DNA from: Fidelibacterota bacterium UBA1611 | GTDB lineage: Bacteria > Fidelibacterota > Marinisomatia > Marinisomatales > UBA1611 | Length of the DNA stretch: 13,854 nt | Assembly: GCA_002321855.1 (NCBI GenBank) | Contig: DCMX01000225.1 | Coordinates: 4,194-18,047, forward strand | Direction: 5' to 3' | In this document: positions 1 to 7,558 of the stretch, in pieces | Position numbering within the stretch: position 1 is the first letter of the stretch | Layout of the letters: each line of letters starts with the position of its first letter | Translations under genes and position numbers: made by a program | The notes under the pieces: generated by a model | Databases searched by the model: none | Told to the model about the DNA's origin: nothing | What the model saw: only the letters and a program-made list of their open reading frames with translations

Positions 1-180
1 ATTGTGCTTTTTGGCAATGAATTCTGGAACAAAGTGATCAACTGGGATTACTTAGTAGAAGTGGGTACCATATCTGCAGAGGATCTAAAGCTATTTCATA
101 TATCAGACACAGTGGATGACGCTTTTCAATATGTAACATCCATTATAGAAAAAAACCAATTAAAAGGACCAAATTTTTGA
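1..180 (+). CDS. LOG family protein (TIGR00730-type Rossmann fold), C-terminal fragment
   Basis: The window opens inside this gene; 59 codons plus the TGA stop at 178-180 are visible in frame 1. The piece begins IVLFGNEFWNKVINWDYLVE and continues with VGTISAEDLKLFHISDT. This matches the C-terminal end of LOG / 'lysine decarboxylase-like' proteins, where a P-[IL]-V-L-[FY]-G-x-x-[FY]-W segment is followed by a helix and a G-x-I-x-x-x-D-L-x-L-F motif. Family members cleave nucleoside 5'-monophosphates (cytokinin riboside monophosphates in the best-studied cases) to free base plus ribose 5-phosphate in the cytoplasm. The catalytic PGGxGTxxE motif lies upstream, outside the window, so activity cannot be judged. 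Its stop codon overlaps the next start (TGATG), which suggests translational coupling to the exported amidohydrolase downstream. No functional link between the two is obvious. Confidence 0.8.
   Translation: MVLFGNEFWNKVINWDYLVEVGTISAEDLKLFHISDTVDDAFQYVTSIIEKNQLKGPNF
164..168 (+). promoter_or_regulatory. Ribosome binding site for the first amidohydrolase
   Basis: AAGGA lies inside the last codons of the LOG gene, 11 bases before the ATG at 180 and 8 bases before an in-frame TTG at 177. Both starts fit the same site. ATG is preferred because it gives a cleaner signal peptide (MERFIIILL...), and the two choices differ by a single residue. Confidence 0.5.
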
Positions 181-3100
181 TGGAACGGTTCATTATTATC
201 CTACTTATACCGATCTTATCATGGTCACAGACCGAACCCGTTGATGCGTTACACAAGAATCCACCAAGGGTTTGGGCTTTGACCCATGCCATGGTCCATA
301 CAGAGCCCGGTTCATTTATTAAGGATGGTATTATCATCATCCGCGATGGACAGATCGAAAAGGTCGGCCGGTACATTCAGCTTCCAAATGACGCATTTGA
401 GATCGACCTGGAAGGTGCCCATGTTTACGCAGGGTTCATTGAAAGCTGGATCGAGGTCAAAAAGGAGGAACCCCCAAAGAGCCCTCGTGATCATTGGAGC
501 TCTAAGGTCAGGCCAGAGTATAGGGCCGTTGATGACGTTTTATTCAAAGCGAAGGATCTTATACAATTTCGTTCACTTGGCTTTACTATGGCCCATATTA
601 TTCCTGAAAAAGGTATTTTCAGAGGTCAGTCCGGTATTGTAACACTAAGTGATCCACCCCAAACTGTTCGATCATCGATCGCTCAGATAATGGACTTTAA
701 ATATGGCGGTTGGGGAGAAAGGGAATATCCCAGTTCCTTGTTAGGGGTGATCGCTCATATACGCCAGACCTTTATTGATGCAGAATGGTACGGAAAAGCA
801 CAGCAAATCATCGAAAAATATCCTGACGAGAATGAACCCATTCCTTCGAATATCAGTTTTGAGAGTTTGGACATCGCACGACAGCTCGATATACCTTTCA
901 TATTTTTAACACGTGATGAACATTTCGCCCACCGAGCACTCAATATTACTAAAGAGTTCAAACTGACGCCCTGGTTATTGGGCAGTGGCTATGAATATCG
1001 ACGATTGGAATTTTTCAAGGAACAAAAACCATTTTTTATTTTTCCTCTTGAATTTCCTGCTAAACCGAAGGTCACAAATCCTTACATTGGCCTCCAATAT
1101 TCTACAGAACAGTTAAAACACTGGGACCTTGCACCCGATAACCTGAAACAGGTGAATAATGCCGGATTGGATTTTGCGCTAACAACCCACGGACTAAAGA
1201 AAAGATCTCAATTTCGGACCAATCTACAAAGAATAATAGACCGAGGCTTACCAAAGGATCTGGTATTAGCCGCGCTAACCACTCAACCAGCAGAAGCTAT
1301 GGGCATGGAAAAATCATTAGGCAAGGTAGCACCCGGGTTTATGGCCAATCTCACCATAGTTGATGGTGATTATTTTAATCCCAGATCACGAGTAGTATCC
1401 GTTTGGATCAGTGGAAAGGAATTCTACATTGCACCCCGCCATATGTCAAAATTTGAAGGTCAGTGGTCCTTAAAGTTTCACGGGTCAGCCTACGACCTAG
1501 AATTCATCAGCTCAGCTAAGGGTAAGAAAGGAGCACCCCAAGGTCCGCCTAAGATACATGATAATCGTGGAAAACTTAGCGGCACTATTAAAGCTGGGAA
1601 CAAAAAGATCAAGATCCAGAATCTGGATATTTTTGAATCATCCATTTCTTTTTCAGTGCCAGGAGAATCATTTGGTTTACCTGGTATCGTGATATTCAAT
1701 GGGACCCTATCCAAAGATCAGATCACAGGTTATATTAAGGATGCATCCGATAAAAAATTACCCTTTCAAACAGATCGAAAACCAAAAAAAGAGCCTAAAC
1801 CCAGGACGCCTGAGGTTCCAAGCGACCTATCTGTTTTCTATCCAGAGGGTGCCTATGGTCTCGAGTTTCCTCCTGACAAACCCAATGCTGTACTTATCAA
1901 TGATGCTACACTCTGGACCTGTGGACCGAACGGTACTCTGGCAGAATGGGATATTCTATTTGTGGATGGAAAGATCGAGCAGGTGGCCCCGGATATCACG
2001 GTTCCTAAAGGGAGTGCTGTAGTGATCGAAGGAACTGGTAAACATGTTTCACCTGGTTTGATCGACTGCCATAGTCATTCCGCTGCTGCATCCATTAACG
2101 AAGGGGTTCAAAACGTGACCGCTGAGGTCAGGATCCGTGATGTAATAGATGCAGATGATATTAATATTTACAGACAGTTAGGAGGAGGGCTCACAACAGC
2201 TAACGTGCTGCATGGATCAGCAAACCCTATTGGAGGGCAAAATGCTGTCATTAAACTACGCTGGGGAAAAGGCCCGGAAGAATTGATCCTCCAAGGAGCA
2301 CCGCAAGGTATCAAGTTTGCCTTAGGAGAAAATGTAAAACAGGCAAACTGGGAGAGTTCGGGCCGGTATCCACAAACCCGGATGGGAGTCGAACAAGTTA
2401 TAAGGGATGCTTTCCGGGCTGCAATGGATTATAGACACAAAAAAGAAACTTACTATCGAAACTCTAAGCTGCAGCGTATCAAGGTTCCACCCCGGCGCAA
2501 TCTGGAACTTGATGCTTTGGTTGAAATTCTTGAAGGCAAGCGCCTTGTGCATTCTCACTCATACCGTCAGGATGAAATTTTAATGCTGACTCGAATCGCG
2601 GAGGATTTTGGTTTTACTATCGCCACATTTCAGCATGTACTGGAAGGCTATAAAGTAGCAGACCGTATTGCTGAACATGGGGCTGGTGCTTCCACATTTT
2701 CAGACTGGTGGCAATATAAATATGAGGTTATTGATGCTATTCCATACAATGGTGCCTTAATGACCCGGAATGACGTTGTGGTATCGTTCAATTCAGATGA
2801 CGCCGAATTAGCGAGACGGTTAAACACAGAAGCGATAAAAGCTGTTAAATATGGTGGTCTCACAGAAGATGATGCTATAAAATATGTCACGATCAATCCA
2901 GCTAAACAGTTAAAAATAGATAAATGGGTTGGTTCTCTCGAAGTAGGTAAAGATGCAGATTTCGTTATCTGGGATGGACCTCCACTATCCATCTACAGTC
3001 ATGTGGAAGAAACCTGGGTCGATGGAATACGCTATTTCTCAAAAACAGAGAACGCAGACCTTGAAATAAGAGACAAGGAATTACGCAATGATCTGATACA

Positions 3101-3224
3101 AAAGGTTCTCGCTTCACCGGAAAAATCGGGGGAGAGGCCTATTCGGCCTAATGCCAATACACCACATTGGAGACACCAGTGCAATGTGCTGGATCATATC
3201 CGTTTTCCATTGGAACAACAGTAA
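180..3224 (+). CDS. Exported two-domain amidohydrolase; N-terminal half lacks the metal site
   Basis: The product is 1014 aa from ATG 180. Residues 1-16 (MERFIIILLIPILSWS) are a signal peptide, so the protein is probably periplasmic or secreted. Residues about 30-420 form a first amidohydrolase-like unit: the opening beta strands, then a closing segment with ALTTQPAEAMGMEKSLGKVA. Where the metal-binding HxH should follow 'YAGFIES' the sequence reads WIEV, and the late catalytic Asp position reads His337 (ALTTHGL), so this half looks inactive. Residues about 424-535 are a beta-rich linker domain with W, G and F repeats. Residues about 570-950 form a second amidohydrolase unit with PGLIDCHSHS (His631, His633), KFALGENVK, VHSHS (His791/His793), FQH (His819) and NSDD (Asp873), which is a complete-looking metal centre. 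The closing strand SLEVGKDADFVIWDG is typical of PF01979 enzymes of the imidazolonepropionase-like group. The substrate is unknown; peptides or cyclic amides are guesses. It overlaps the next gene by one base. Confidence 0.85.
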   Translation: MERFIIILLIPILSWSQTEPVDALHKNPPRVWALTHAMVHTEPGSFIKDGIIIIRDGQIEKVGRYIQLPNDAFEIDLEGAHVYAGFIESWIEVKKEEPPKSPRDHWSSKVRPEYRAVDDVLFKAKDLIQFRSLGFTMAHIIPEKGIFRGQSGIVTLSDPPQTVRSSIAQIMDFKYGGWGEREYPSSLLGVIAHIRQTFIDAEWYGKAQQIIEKYPDENEPIPSNISFESLDIARQLDIPFIFLTRDEHFAHRALNITKEFKLTPWLLGSGYEYRRLEFFKEQKPFFIFPLEFPAKPKVTNPYIGLQYSTEQLKHWDLAPDNLKQVNNAGLDFALTTHGLKKRSQFRTNLQRIIDRGLPKDLVLAALTTQPAEAMGMEKSLGKVAPGFMANLTIVDGDYFNPRSRVVSVWISGKEFYIAPRHMSKFEGQWSLKFHGSAYDLEFISSAKGKKGAPQGPPKIHDNRGKLSGTIKAGNKKIKIQNLDIFESSISFSVPGESFGLPGIVIFNGTLSKDQITGYIKDASDKKLPFQTDRKPKKEPKPRTPEVPSDLSVFYPEGAYGLEFPPDKPNAVLINDATLWTCGPNGTLAEWDILFVDGKIEQVAPDITVPKGSAVVIEGTGKHVSPGLIDCHSHSAAASINEGVQNVTAEVRIRDVIDADDINIYRQLGGGLTTANVLHGSANPIGGQNAVIKLRWGKGPEELILQGAPQGIKFALGENVKQANWESSGRYPQTRMGVEQVIRDAFRAAMDYRHKKETYYRNSKLQRIKVPPRRNLELDALVEILEGKRLVHSHSYRQDEILMLTRIAEDFGFTIATFQHVLEGYKVADRIAEHGAGASTFSDWWQYKYEVIDAIPYNGALMTRNDVVVSFNSDDAELARRLNTEAIKAVKYGGLTEDDAIKYVTINPAKQLKIDKWVGSLEVGKDADFVIWDGPPLSIYSHVEETWVDGIRYFSKTENADLEIRDKELRNDLIQKVLASPEKSGERPIRPNANTPHWRHQCNVLDHIRFPLEQQ

Positions 3225-4543
3225 TGAGAATATTTATTCTTATAATATTCACGGTCTCCGCCTGGGCAAATGATCAGATCCCTGGGACCGAACAAAAACG
3301 GCCGATCCTACTGAAGGGTGGTATCTTGCATACCGTATCTGGTGAGGTGCTAGAGGGCTATGATATTCTCTTTGCCAAGGGCAAGATCATCAGTATTGAA
3401 AAAAGCATAATGGCTTCACCAGAGACAGATGTTTATGATATATATGATAAACATGTGGTCCCTGGATATATAGCACCACTCACACAATTAGGTTTAGTAG
3501 AGATCGGTCTTGTGCGCCAGACCCGGGACTATGCTGAAACGGGAGATATCAATCCTAATGTTCGGGCTAATGTCAGTTACAATCCGGATTCGGAATTGAT
3601 ACCTGTCACACGATCGAATGGAGTACTTGTCGCCAATTCAGTGCCTATATCGGGACGTATCGCTGGTCAATCTTCGGTAATGATGCTGGATGGCTGGACC
3701 TGGGAAGATGCCACACTGAAACATCCTGCCGCACTGCACCTGAACTGGCCTGACATGCGCATCCGTTTCGGAAAAAAGGTTAAAAAATTGGAGAAAGATC
3801 AGCGAAAAGAGATTCAGAGATCCATTAGAGACCTAGATTTTCTTATTCGGGATGTTCGAGCCTATTTTAAACGTATCAAACAAAAGAAACGCAAGGCAAC
3901 AGAGTTGCAAGAAGCTGACCTGCGCTTGGAAGCAATGGTCCCTTTTATCATTGAACAAAAACCCATTTTCGTGCACGCTAATGATGTTCGGCAAATCGAA
4001 TCAGCTGTTCGCTGGGCAGATAGGCACGATATCAAGATCACAATTGCTGGAGGCCGTGATAGCTGGCGCATCTCTGAACTACTCGTAAAATATAATATCC
4101 CGGTCGTACTGCAAACAGTTGCTACCACTCCCATGCGCCGCCATGAACCCATTCACCAGCCATATAAGACACCCTCCATTCTCAAACAGAATGGTGTGCA
4201 GTTCTGCCTTGCTACTGAAACCGGATATCCATTCGATGGTCATGTTCGCACCTTACCAAACGAAGCAATGCGAGCAGCAGCATATGGTTTATCGCGGCCC
4301 GATGCGTTACGATCGATCACTCTGAGCGCAGCGGAGATACTGGGTGTTGATGATAGATTGGGTTCGCTTGACCTGGGAAAAGATGCAACTTTTTTTATAG
4401 CCAATGGTTTGCCAATGGAGATGACCACTAATGTATTGAAAGCCTATATCCAAGGACGGGAAGTGGATCTGAACGATCGGCAAAAAATGCTTTACAAAAA
4501 ATATCAGGAAAAGTATCGTAGGATGGGTCGTCTTGAACCTTGA
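3224..4543 (+). CDS. Exported amidohydrolase-family protein without the HxH metal motif
   Basis: The product is 439 aa. The ATG at 3224 shares its A with the TAA of the preceding gene (TAATG), and it is the start that exposes a signal peptide, MRIFILIIFTVSAWA. An in-frame ATG at 3167 would bury that peptide and overlap the upstream gene by 58 bases, so it was rejected. Residues 28-80 give the usual amidohydrolase beta entry (LLKGGILHTVSG, ILFAKGKIISIE, KHVVPGYI). The expected D-x-H-x-H after PGYI reads APLTQLG, so two metal ligands are gone. His251 (FVHANDVRQIE) remains; it aligns with the VHSHS of the neighbour. The late Asp region reads CLATETGYP. Residues about 183-235 are a charged, probably helical insert rich in Lys/Arg, also present in shorter form in the neighbour. 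The closing segment LGSLDLGKDATFFIANG is normal. From memory, relatives with this 'LGLVEIG' substitution occur elsewhere, so the loss may be a subfamily trait. It probably works with, or structurally supports, the upstream protein. Confidence 0.8.
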   Translation: MRIFILIIFTVSAWANDQIPGTEQKRPILLKGGILHTVSGEVLEGYDILFAKGKIISIEKSIMASPETDVYDIYDKHVVPGYIAPLTQLGLVEIGLVRQTRDYAETGDINPNVRANVSYNPDSELIPVTRSNGVLVANSVPISGRIAGQSSVMMLDGWTWEDATLKHPAALHLNWPDMRIRFGKKVKKLEKDQRKEIQRSIRDLDFLIRDVRAYFKRIKQKKRKATELQEADLRLEAMVPFIIEQKPIFVHANDVRQIESAVRWADRHDIKITIAGGRDSWRISELLVKYNIPVVLQTVATTPMRRHEPIHQPYKTPSILKQNGVQFCLATETGYPFDGHVRTLPNEAMRAAAYGLSRPDALRSITLSAAEILGVDDRLGSLDLGKDATFFIANGLPMEMTTNVLKAYIQGREVDLNDRQKMLYKKYQEKYRRMGRLEP

Positions 4544-4587
4544 GCATAAGCTTCAATCATATTCTATTTATATTTCTGAAGTAAAAA

Positions 4588-6375
4588 ATGAATGACCCAA
4601 AGCTTTCTATTAAAACAGGTGGCCAGTGGCTTGTTTCAAAGGTTGGTAGAGAGCCAATTTTCTGCCGCGAGAAGTTTACGCAGGAACAACGGCAGATAGA
4701 TCAGATGATCCGAGAATTCGCTCGTGATCAGATATTCCCCAATATAGATAAAATCAACAAGTTCGATAAAGATCTCAGCCTTGGGATCATAAAACAAATG
4801 GGAGAACTTGGACTGCTCGGTATCGATGTTCCGGAAGAGCTTGGTGGCACGAACCTTGATAAGATCTCATCTACCATTGTTACCGAAGGAGTCTCTACAG
4901 GCGGTTCACCTTCGTTCGCAGCTACCTTTGGCGTGCACACAGGTATCGGGTGTTTGGGAATCGTATTCTTCGGTACACCACACCAAAAAGAAAAATATTT
5001 GCCCAAGCTTACAAGCGGTGACTGGATCGCGGCCTATGCATTAACGGAACCCACATCCGGCTCTGATGCATTAAGCGCAAAAACCAATGCAGTTTTATCT
5101 GAAGATGGCAAATACTACATTCTTAATGGAGAAAAACAATTCATCACTAATGGGAACTGGGCAACCGTGTTCACCGTTCTGGCCCAGATCGACGGGAATA
5201 AATTTTCCGCATTTATTGTTGAAAAAGGAACAGAAGGATTCGAGATCGGAAAAGAAGAAAAGAAGATGGGTATGAAAGGTTCATCTACCACGTCTTTGAA
5301 ATTCACGAACGCAAAAGTACCGATCGAGAACCTGCTCTATGAGCCTGGTAAGGGTGCTGCTATTGCCTTCAACGCTCTGAATATAGGTCGCTATAAGCTG
5401 GCCGCGTCTTGTATAGGTGGCTGTAAACTGGGTATAGAGTTGGTAATTAAATATGCGTTAGAGCGTAAACAGTTTGGCCAAGCTATCGCTCATTTCGACT
5501 CCATAAGATCAAAGATTGCAGATATGACAGTAAAATTGTACGCTAGTGACAGCATGCTCTACCGAACTGTTGGAATGATCCAGGATGCTATTGGTGACCT
5601 GGACGAGTCCGATCCAGATTACTATATGCAAACAGGAAAAACCATGGAACGGTTCGCTGTTGAATCATCAATGGCAAAAGTATATGGCAGTGAGACATCA
5701 GACTTTTTTGTGGATCAATTCTTGCAGGTATTGGGTGGGTATGGTTTCATAGAAGAATATCCTGCGGCCGGTGCCTACAGGGATGACCGAATCAATAGAA
5801 TTTGGGAAGGTACCAATGAAATAAACAGAGCTATCATTACCGGTTATATGATGAAAAAGGTTTTAATGGAAAAAATTCTTCTAAGAGATTTTTTAAAAGA
5901 CCTGGATGAATATATCATTACAAACTCATCCACGGATAAGTCTGAGCTTCTTGGCAGGGAGATCCAAGCCTTGGAATCAGCAAAACGCTTGGCAGCCCTG
6001 GTCTTTCAGGAATCACTTTGTGAGTTCGGTCAGGAGCTCAAGCATGAGCAACAGTTAGGCGAATCTTTGGCCGATATATTTACCTATATCTATACAGCAG
6101 GTTCTGTTGTTAGCAGATCAAAAACTGCCGTAGAGAATAATGGAAAGTCAGATATACCGATCACTATTGCTCGTATCTTCTGTGCTGATGCTTTGCTAAA
6201 TATAATATTACTTGTGAACCGCTGTTTGAACAAGATCTTCAATGTGTCCATACCGGATAGGATCAGTGTTCCGGCCAAACAATTGGAAGAGCATATGACC
6301 CTTGAAACGGATACTATATCTCTCAAACAGGAATTAGCTGAGTACATGTATGCTCAAAGATCATATCCATTCTAA
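4588..6375 (+). CDS. fadE: Acyl-CoA dehydrogenase, long form (FadE/VLCAD-like)
   Basis: The product is 595 aa. It performs the first step of beta-oxidation, oxidising acyl-CoA to trans-2-enoyl-CoA with FAD, and is probably soluble or loosely membrane-bound. Residues about 30-145 are the N-terminal helical domain. The central beta domain follows, with ALTEPTSGSD (151-160) and GMKGSSTTSL (228-237), and then the C-terminal helical domain with the FAD/dimer motif QVLGGYGF (380-387). RIWEGTNEI places the predicted catalytic base at Glu407. A further 160 or so residues after about 430 form an extra helical domain, as in mitochondrial VLCAD and Bacillus FadE (about 594 aa); short- and medium-chain enzymes of about 380 aa lack it, which argues for long-chain substrates. 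The start at 4588 has only a weak GAAG (4578-4581) before it. A 44-base AT-rich gap separates it from the amidohydrolase. The thiolase follows 49 bases downstream. Confidence 0.9.
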   Translation: MNDPKLSIKTGGQWLVSKVGREPIFCREKFTQEQRQIDQMIREFARDQIFPNIDKINKFDKDLSLGIIKQMGELGLLGIDVPEELGGTNLDKISSTIVTEGVSTGGSPSFAATFGVHTGIGCLGIVFFGTPHQKEKYLPKLTSGDWIAAYALTEPTSGSDALSAKTNAVLSEDGKYYILNGEKQFITNGNWATVFTVLAQIDGNKFSAFIVEKGTEGFEIGKEEKKMGMKGSSTTSLKFTNAKVPIENLLYEPGKGAAIAFNALNIGRYKLAASCIGGCKLGIELVIKYALERKQFGQAIAHFDSIRSKIADMTVKLYASDSMLYRTVGMIQDAIGDLDESDPDYYMQTGKTMERFAVESSMAKVYGSETSDFFVDQFLQVLGGYGFIEEYPAAGAYRDDRINRIWEGTNEINRAIITGYMMKKVLMEKILLRDFLKDLDEYIITNSSTDKSELLGREIQALESAKRLAALVFQESLCEFGQELKHEQQLGESLADIFTYIYTAGSVVSRSKTAVENNGKSDIPITIARIFCADALLNIILLVNRCLNKIFNVSIPDRISVPAKQLEEHMTLETDTISLKQELAEYMYAQRSYPF

Positions 6376-6413
6376 CTAATATAGATGACTCTCATGCTAT
6401 ACAGGATAATTAT

Positions 6414-6418
6414 GAGGA
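6414..6418 (+). promoter_or_regulatory. Ribosome binding site of the thiolase gene
   Basis: GAGGA sits 6 bases before the ATG at 6425. It is the clearest Shine-Dalgarno sequence in the window and fixes the thiolase start; most other genes here have weak sites or none. Confidence 0.6.
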
Positions 6419-6424
6419 TCTCTA

Positions 6425-7552
6425 ATGGATAAGGCTGTTATCATTGATGCGCTCCGTTCCCCCATCGGAGTAAAGAACGGACAACTGGTAGGGATCCGGC
6501 CAGACGACCTGACCGCACAGGTATTCCAAGCACTGCTGAAAAGAAACCCAGACCTTGCACCTGAAGATATTGAGGATGTGAGTTTAGGCTGTGCATTCCC
6601 CGAAGGAGCCCAGGGAATGCTTATCGCCAAGGGTGTTTCGATACTGGCAGGGATTCCAGAATCAGCTGGTGGATCAGTGGTGAACCGGTTTTGCGGATCA
6701 TCAATGGATTCAGTTCACCAGATCAGTACTAAAATAGAATCCGGCGATATCGATGTAGGTATAGCGGCCGGTGTGGAAGACATGTTCAGCGTACCCATGG
6801 GGGGATTCAACCCTGATTTCCATCCTGAACTTGCAGAACAGGAATACTATATCGGCATGGGTGAGACCGCTGAGAACCTTGCAGAAGAAGGCCAGATCTC
6901 CCGGGATGAGCAAGAACGATTTTCAGTTGAGTCCCACCAAAAAGCGTTGGACGCTTGGAAAAATGGTCGTTTTAACAATGAGGTCGTACCCATTGATGTT
7001 TACGGTGAAACTATCATTGAAAAGGATGAAGGACCCAGGGAACCGGACATAGAAAAAATAAAAGGTCTTGACCCGGCATTCTTAGAGAACGGCACCATCA
7101 CCCCTGCAACATCCAGTCCCGTATCTATAGGTGCGGCAGCTATTGTGATCACCAGCAAAAGATTTGCAGATTCCAAGGATCTTACCATACGTGCCACTAT
7201 TAGGGGTCGAGGCCTTGCTGGGGTGGATTGGCGGAGAATGGGTATGGGACCTCTTCCAGCTACGGAAAAAGCATTATACAAGTCCAAACTTTCCATGAAT
7301 GACGTGGAAGTGATCGAACTTAATGAGGCTTTCGCTGCCCAATCATTGTATGTGATCCAAAAGGGTGGTTGGGACATATCCAAAATAAATAAAAATGGGG
7401 GCGCTATCGCACTTGGTCACCCCTTAGGATGCTCTGGCGCCAGAATCCTGACAACTTTGGTGAACGTGATGGAACAACAGGACGCCAACACAGGACTTGC
7501 TACGATGTGTATAGGAACCGGTCAGGGTATCGCAACCATTCTGGAACGGTAG
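6425..7552 (+). CDS. fadA: Acetyl-CoA acyltransferase (3-ketoacyl-CoA thiolase)
   Basis: The product is 375 aa, slightly short for the usual 385-395. It carries out the last beta-oxidation step, cleaving 3-ketoacyl-CoA with CoA to acetyl-CoA and a shortened acyl-CoA. The acyl-accepting cysteine is Cys90 in VNRFCGSSMDS. The other active-site blocks are present: NEAFAAQ (300-306), GGAIALGHPLGCSGAR with His332, and CIGTGQG with the second cysteine Cys362. GVDWRRMGMGPLPAT (266-280) matches the thiolase G-x-G-P-x-P-A-T block. One oddity is that the segment normally reading S-x-x-x-D-G-A-A-A has Ile235 in place of the Asp (SPVSIGAAA). The start follows a good GAGGA site. The gene sits between the acyl-CoA dehydrogenase and, 6 bases downstream, the FadN-like bifunctional enzyme. 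This makes a degradative thiolase more likely than a biosynthetic acetoacetyl-CoA thiolase, though specificity is not proven by sequence. Confidence 0.92.
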   Translation: MDKAVIIDALRSPIGVKNGQLVGIRPDDLTAQVFQALLKRNPDLAPEDIEDVSLGCAFPEGAQGMLIAKGVSILAGIPESAGGSVVNRFCGSSMDSVHQISTKIESGDIDVGIAAGVEDMFSVPMGGFNPDFHPELAEQEYYIGMGETAENLAEEGQISRDEQERFSVESHQKALDAWKNGRFNNEVVPIDVYGETIIEKDEGPREPDIEKIKGLDPAFLENGTITPATSSPVSIGAAAIVITSKRFADSKDLTIRATIRGRGLAGVDWRRMGMGPLPATEKALYKSKLSMNDVEVIELNEAFAAQSLYVIQKGGWDISKINKNGGAIALGHPLGCSGARILTTLVNVMEQQDANTGLATMCIGTGQGIATILER

Positions 7553-7558
7553 AAGACC

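Noticed and set aside
2648..2992. 114-codon minus-strand open frame inside the amidohydrolase
   Set aside because: It is antisense to the conserved catalytic half, with no recognisable motif; a shadow frame.
3167..3223. Upstream in-frame ATG that would lengthen the second amidohydrolase by 19 residues
   Set aside because: It would bury the signal peptide that begins at 3224 and overlap the preceding gene by 58 bases; the TAATG junction explains the start better.
4544..4587. AT-rich gap with TATATTTC, close to the Bacteroidetes-type -7 box (TAnnTTTG), as a promoter for the beta-oxidation genes
   Set aside because: The leader would be only a few bases long and no -33 element is seen at the right spacing. 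It remains the only place in the plus block besides 6376-6424 where a promoter could fit, but I cannot support one.
6376..6424. GATAAT at 6405-6410 as a -10 promoter box for the thiolase gene
   Set aside because: No matching -35 element, and transcription from it would begin only about 8 bases before the start codon, on top of the ribosome binding site.
7000..7383. 127-codon minus-strand open frame inside the thiolase gene
   Set aside because: It is antisense to a gene with clear thiolase motifs, has no ribosome binding site and resembles no family I know; it is a shadow frame.
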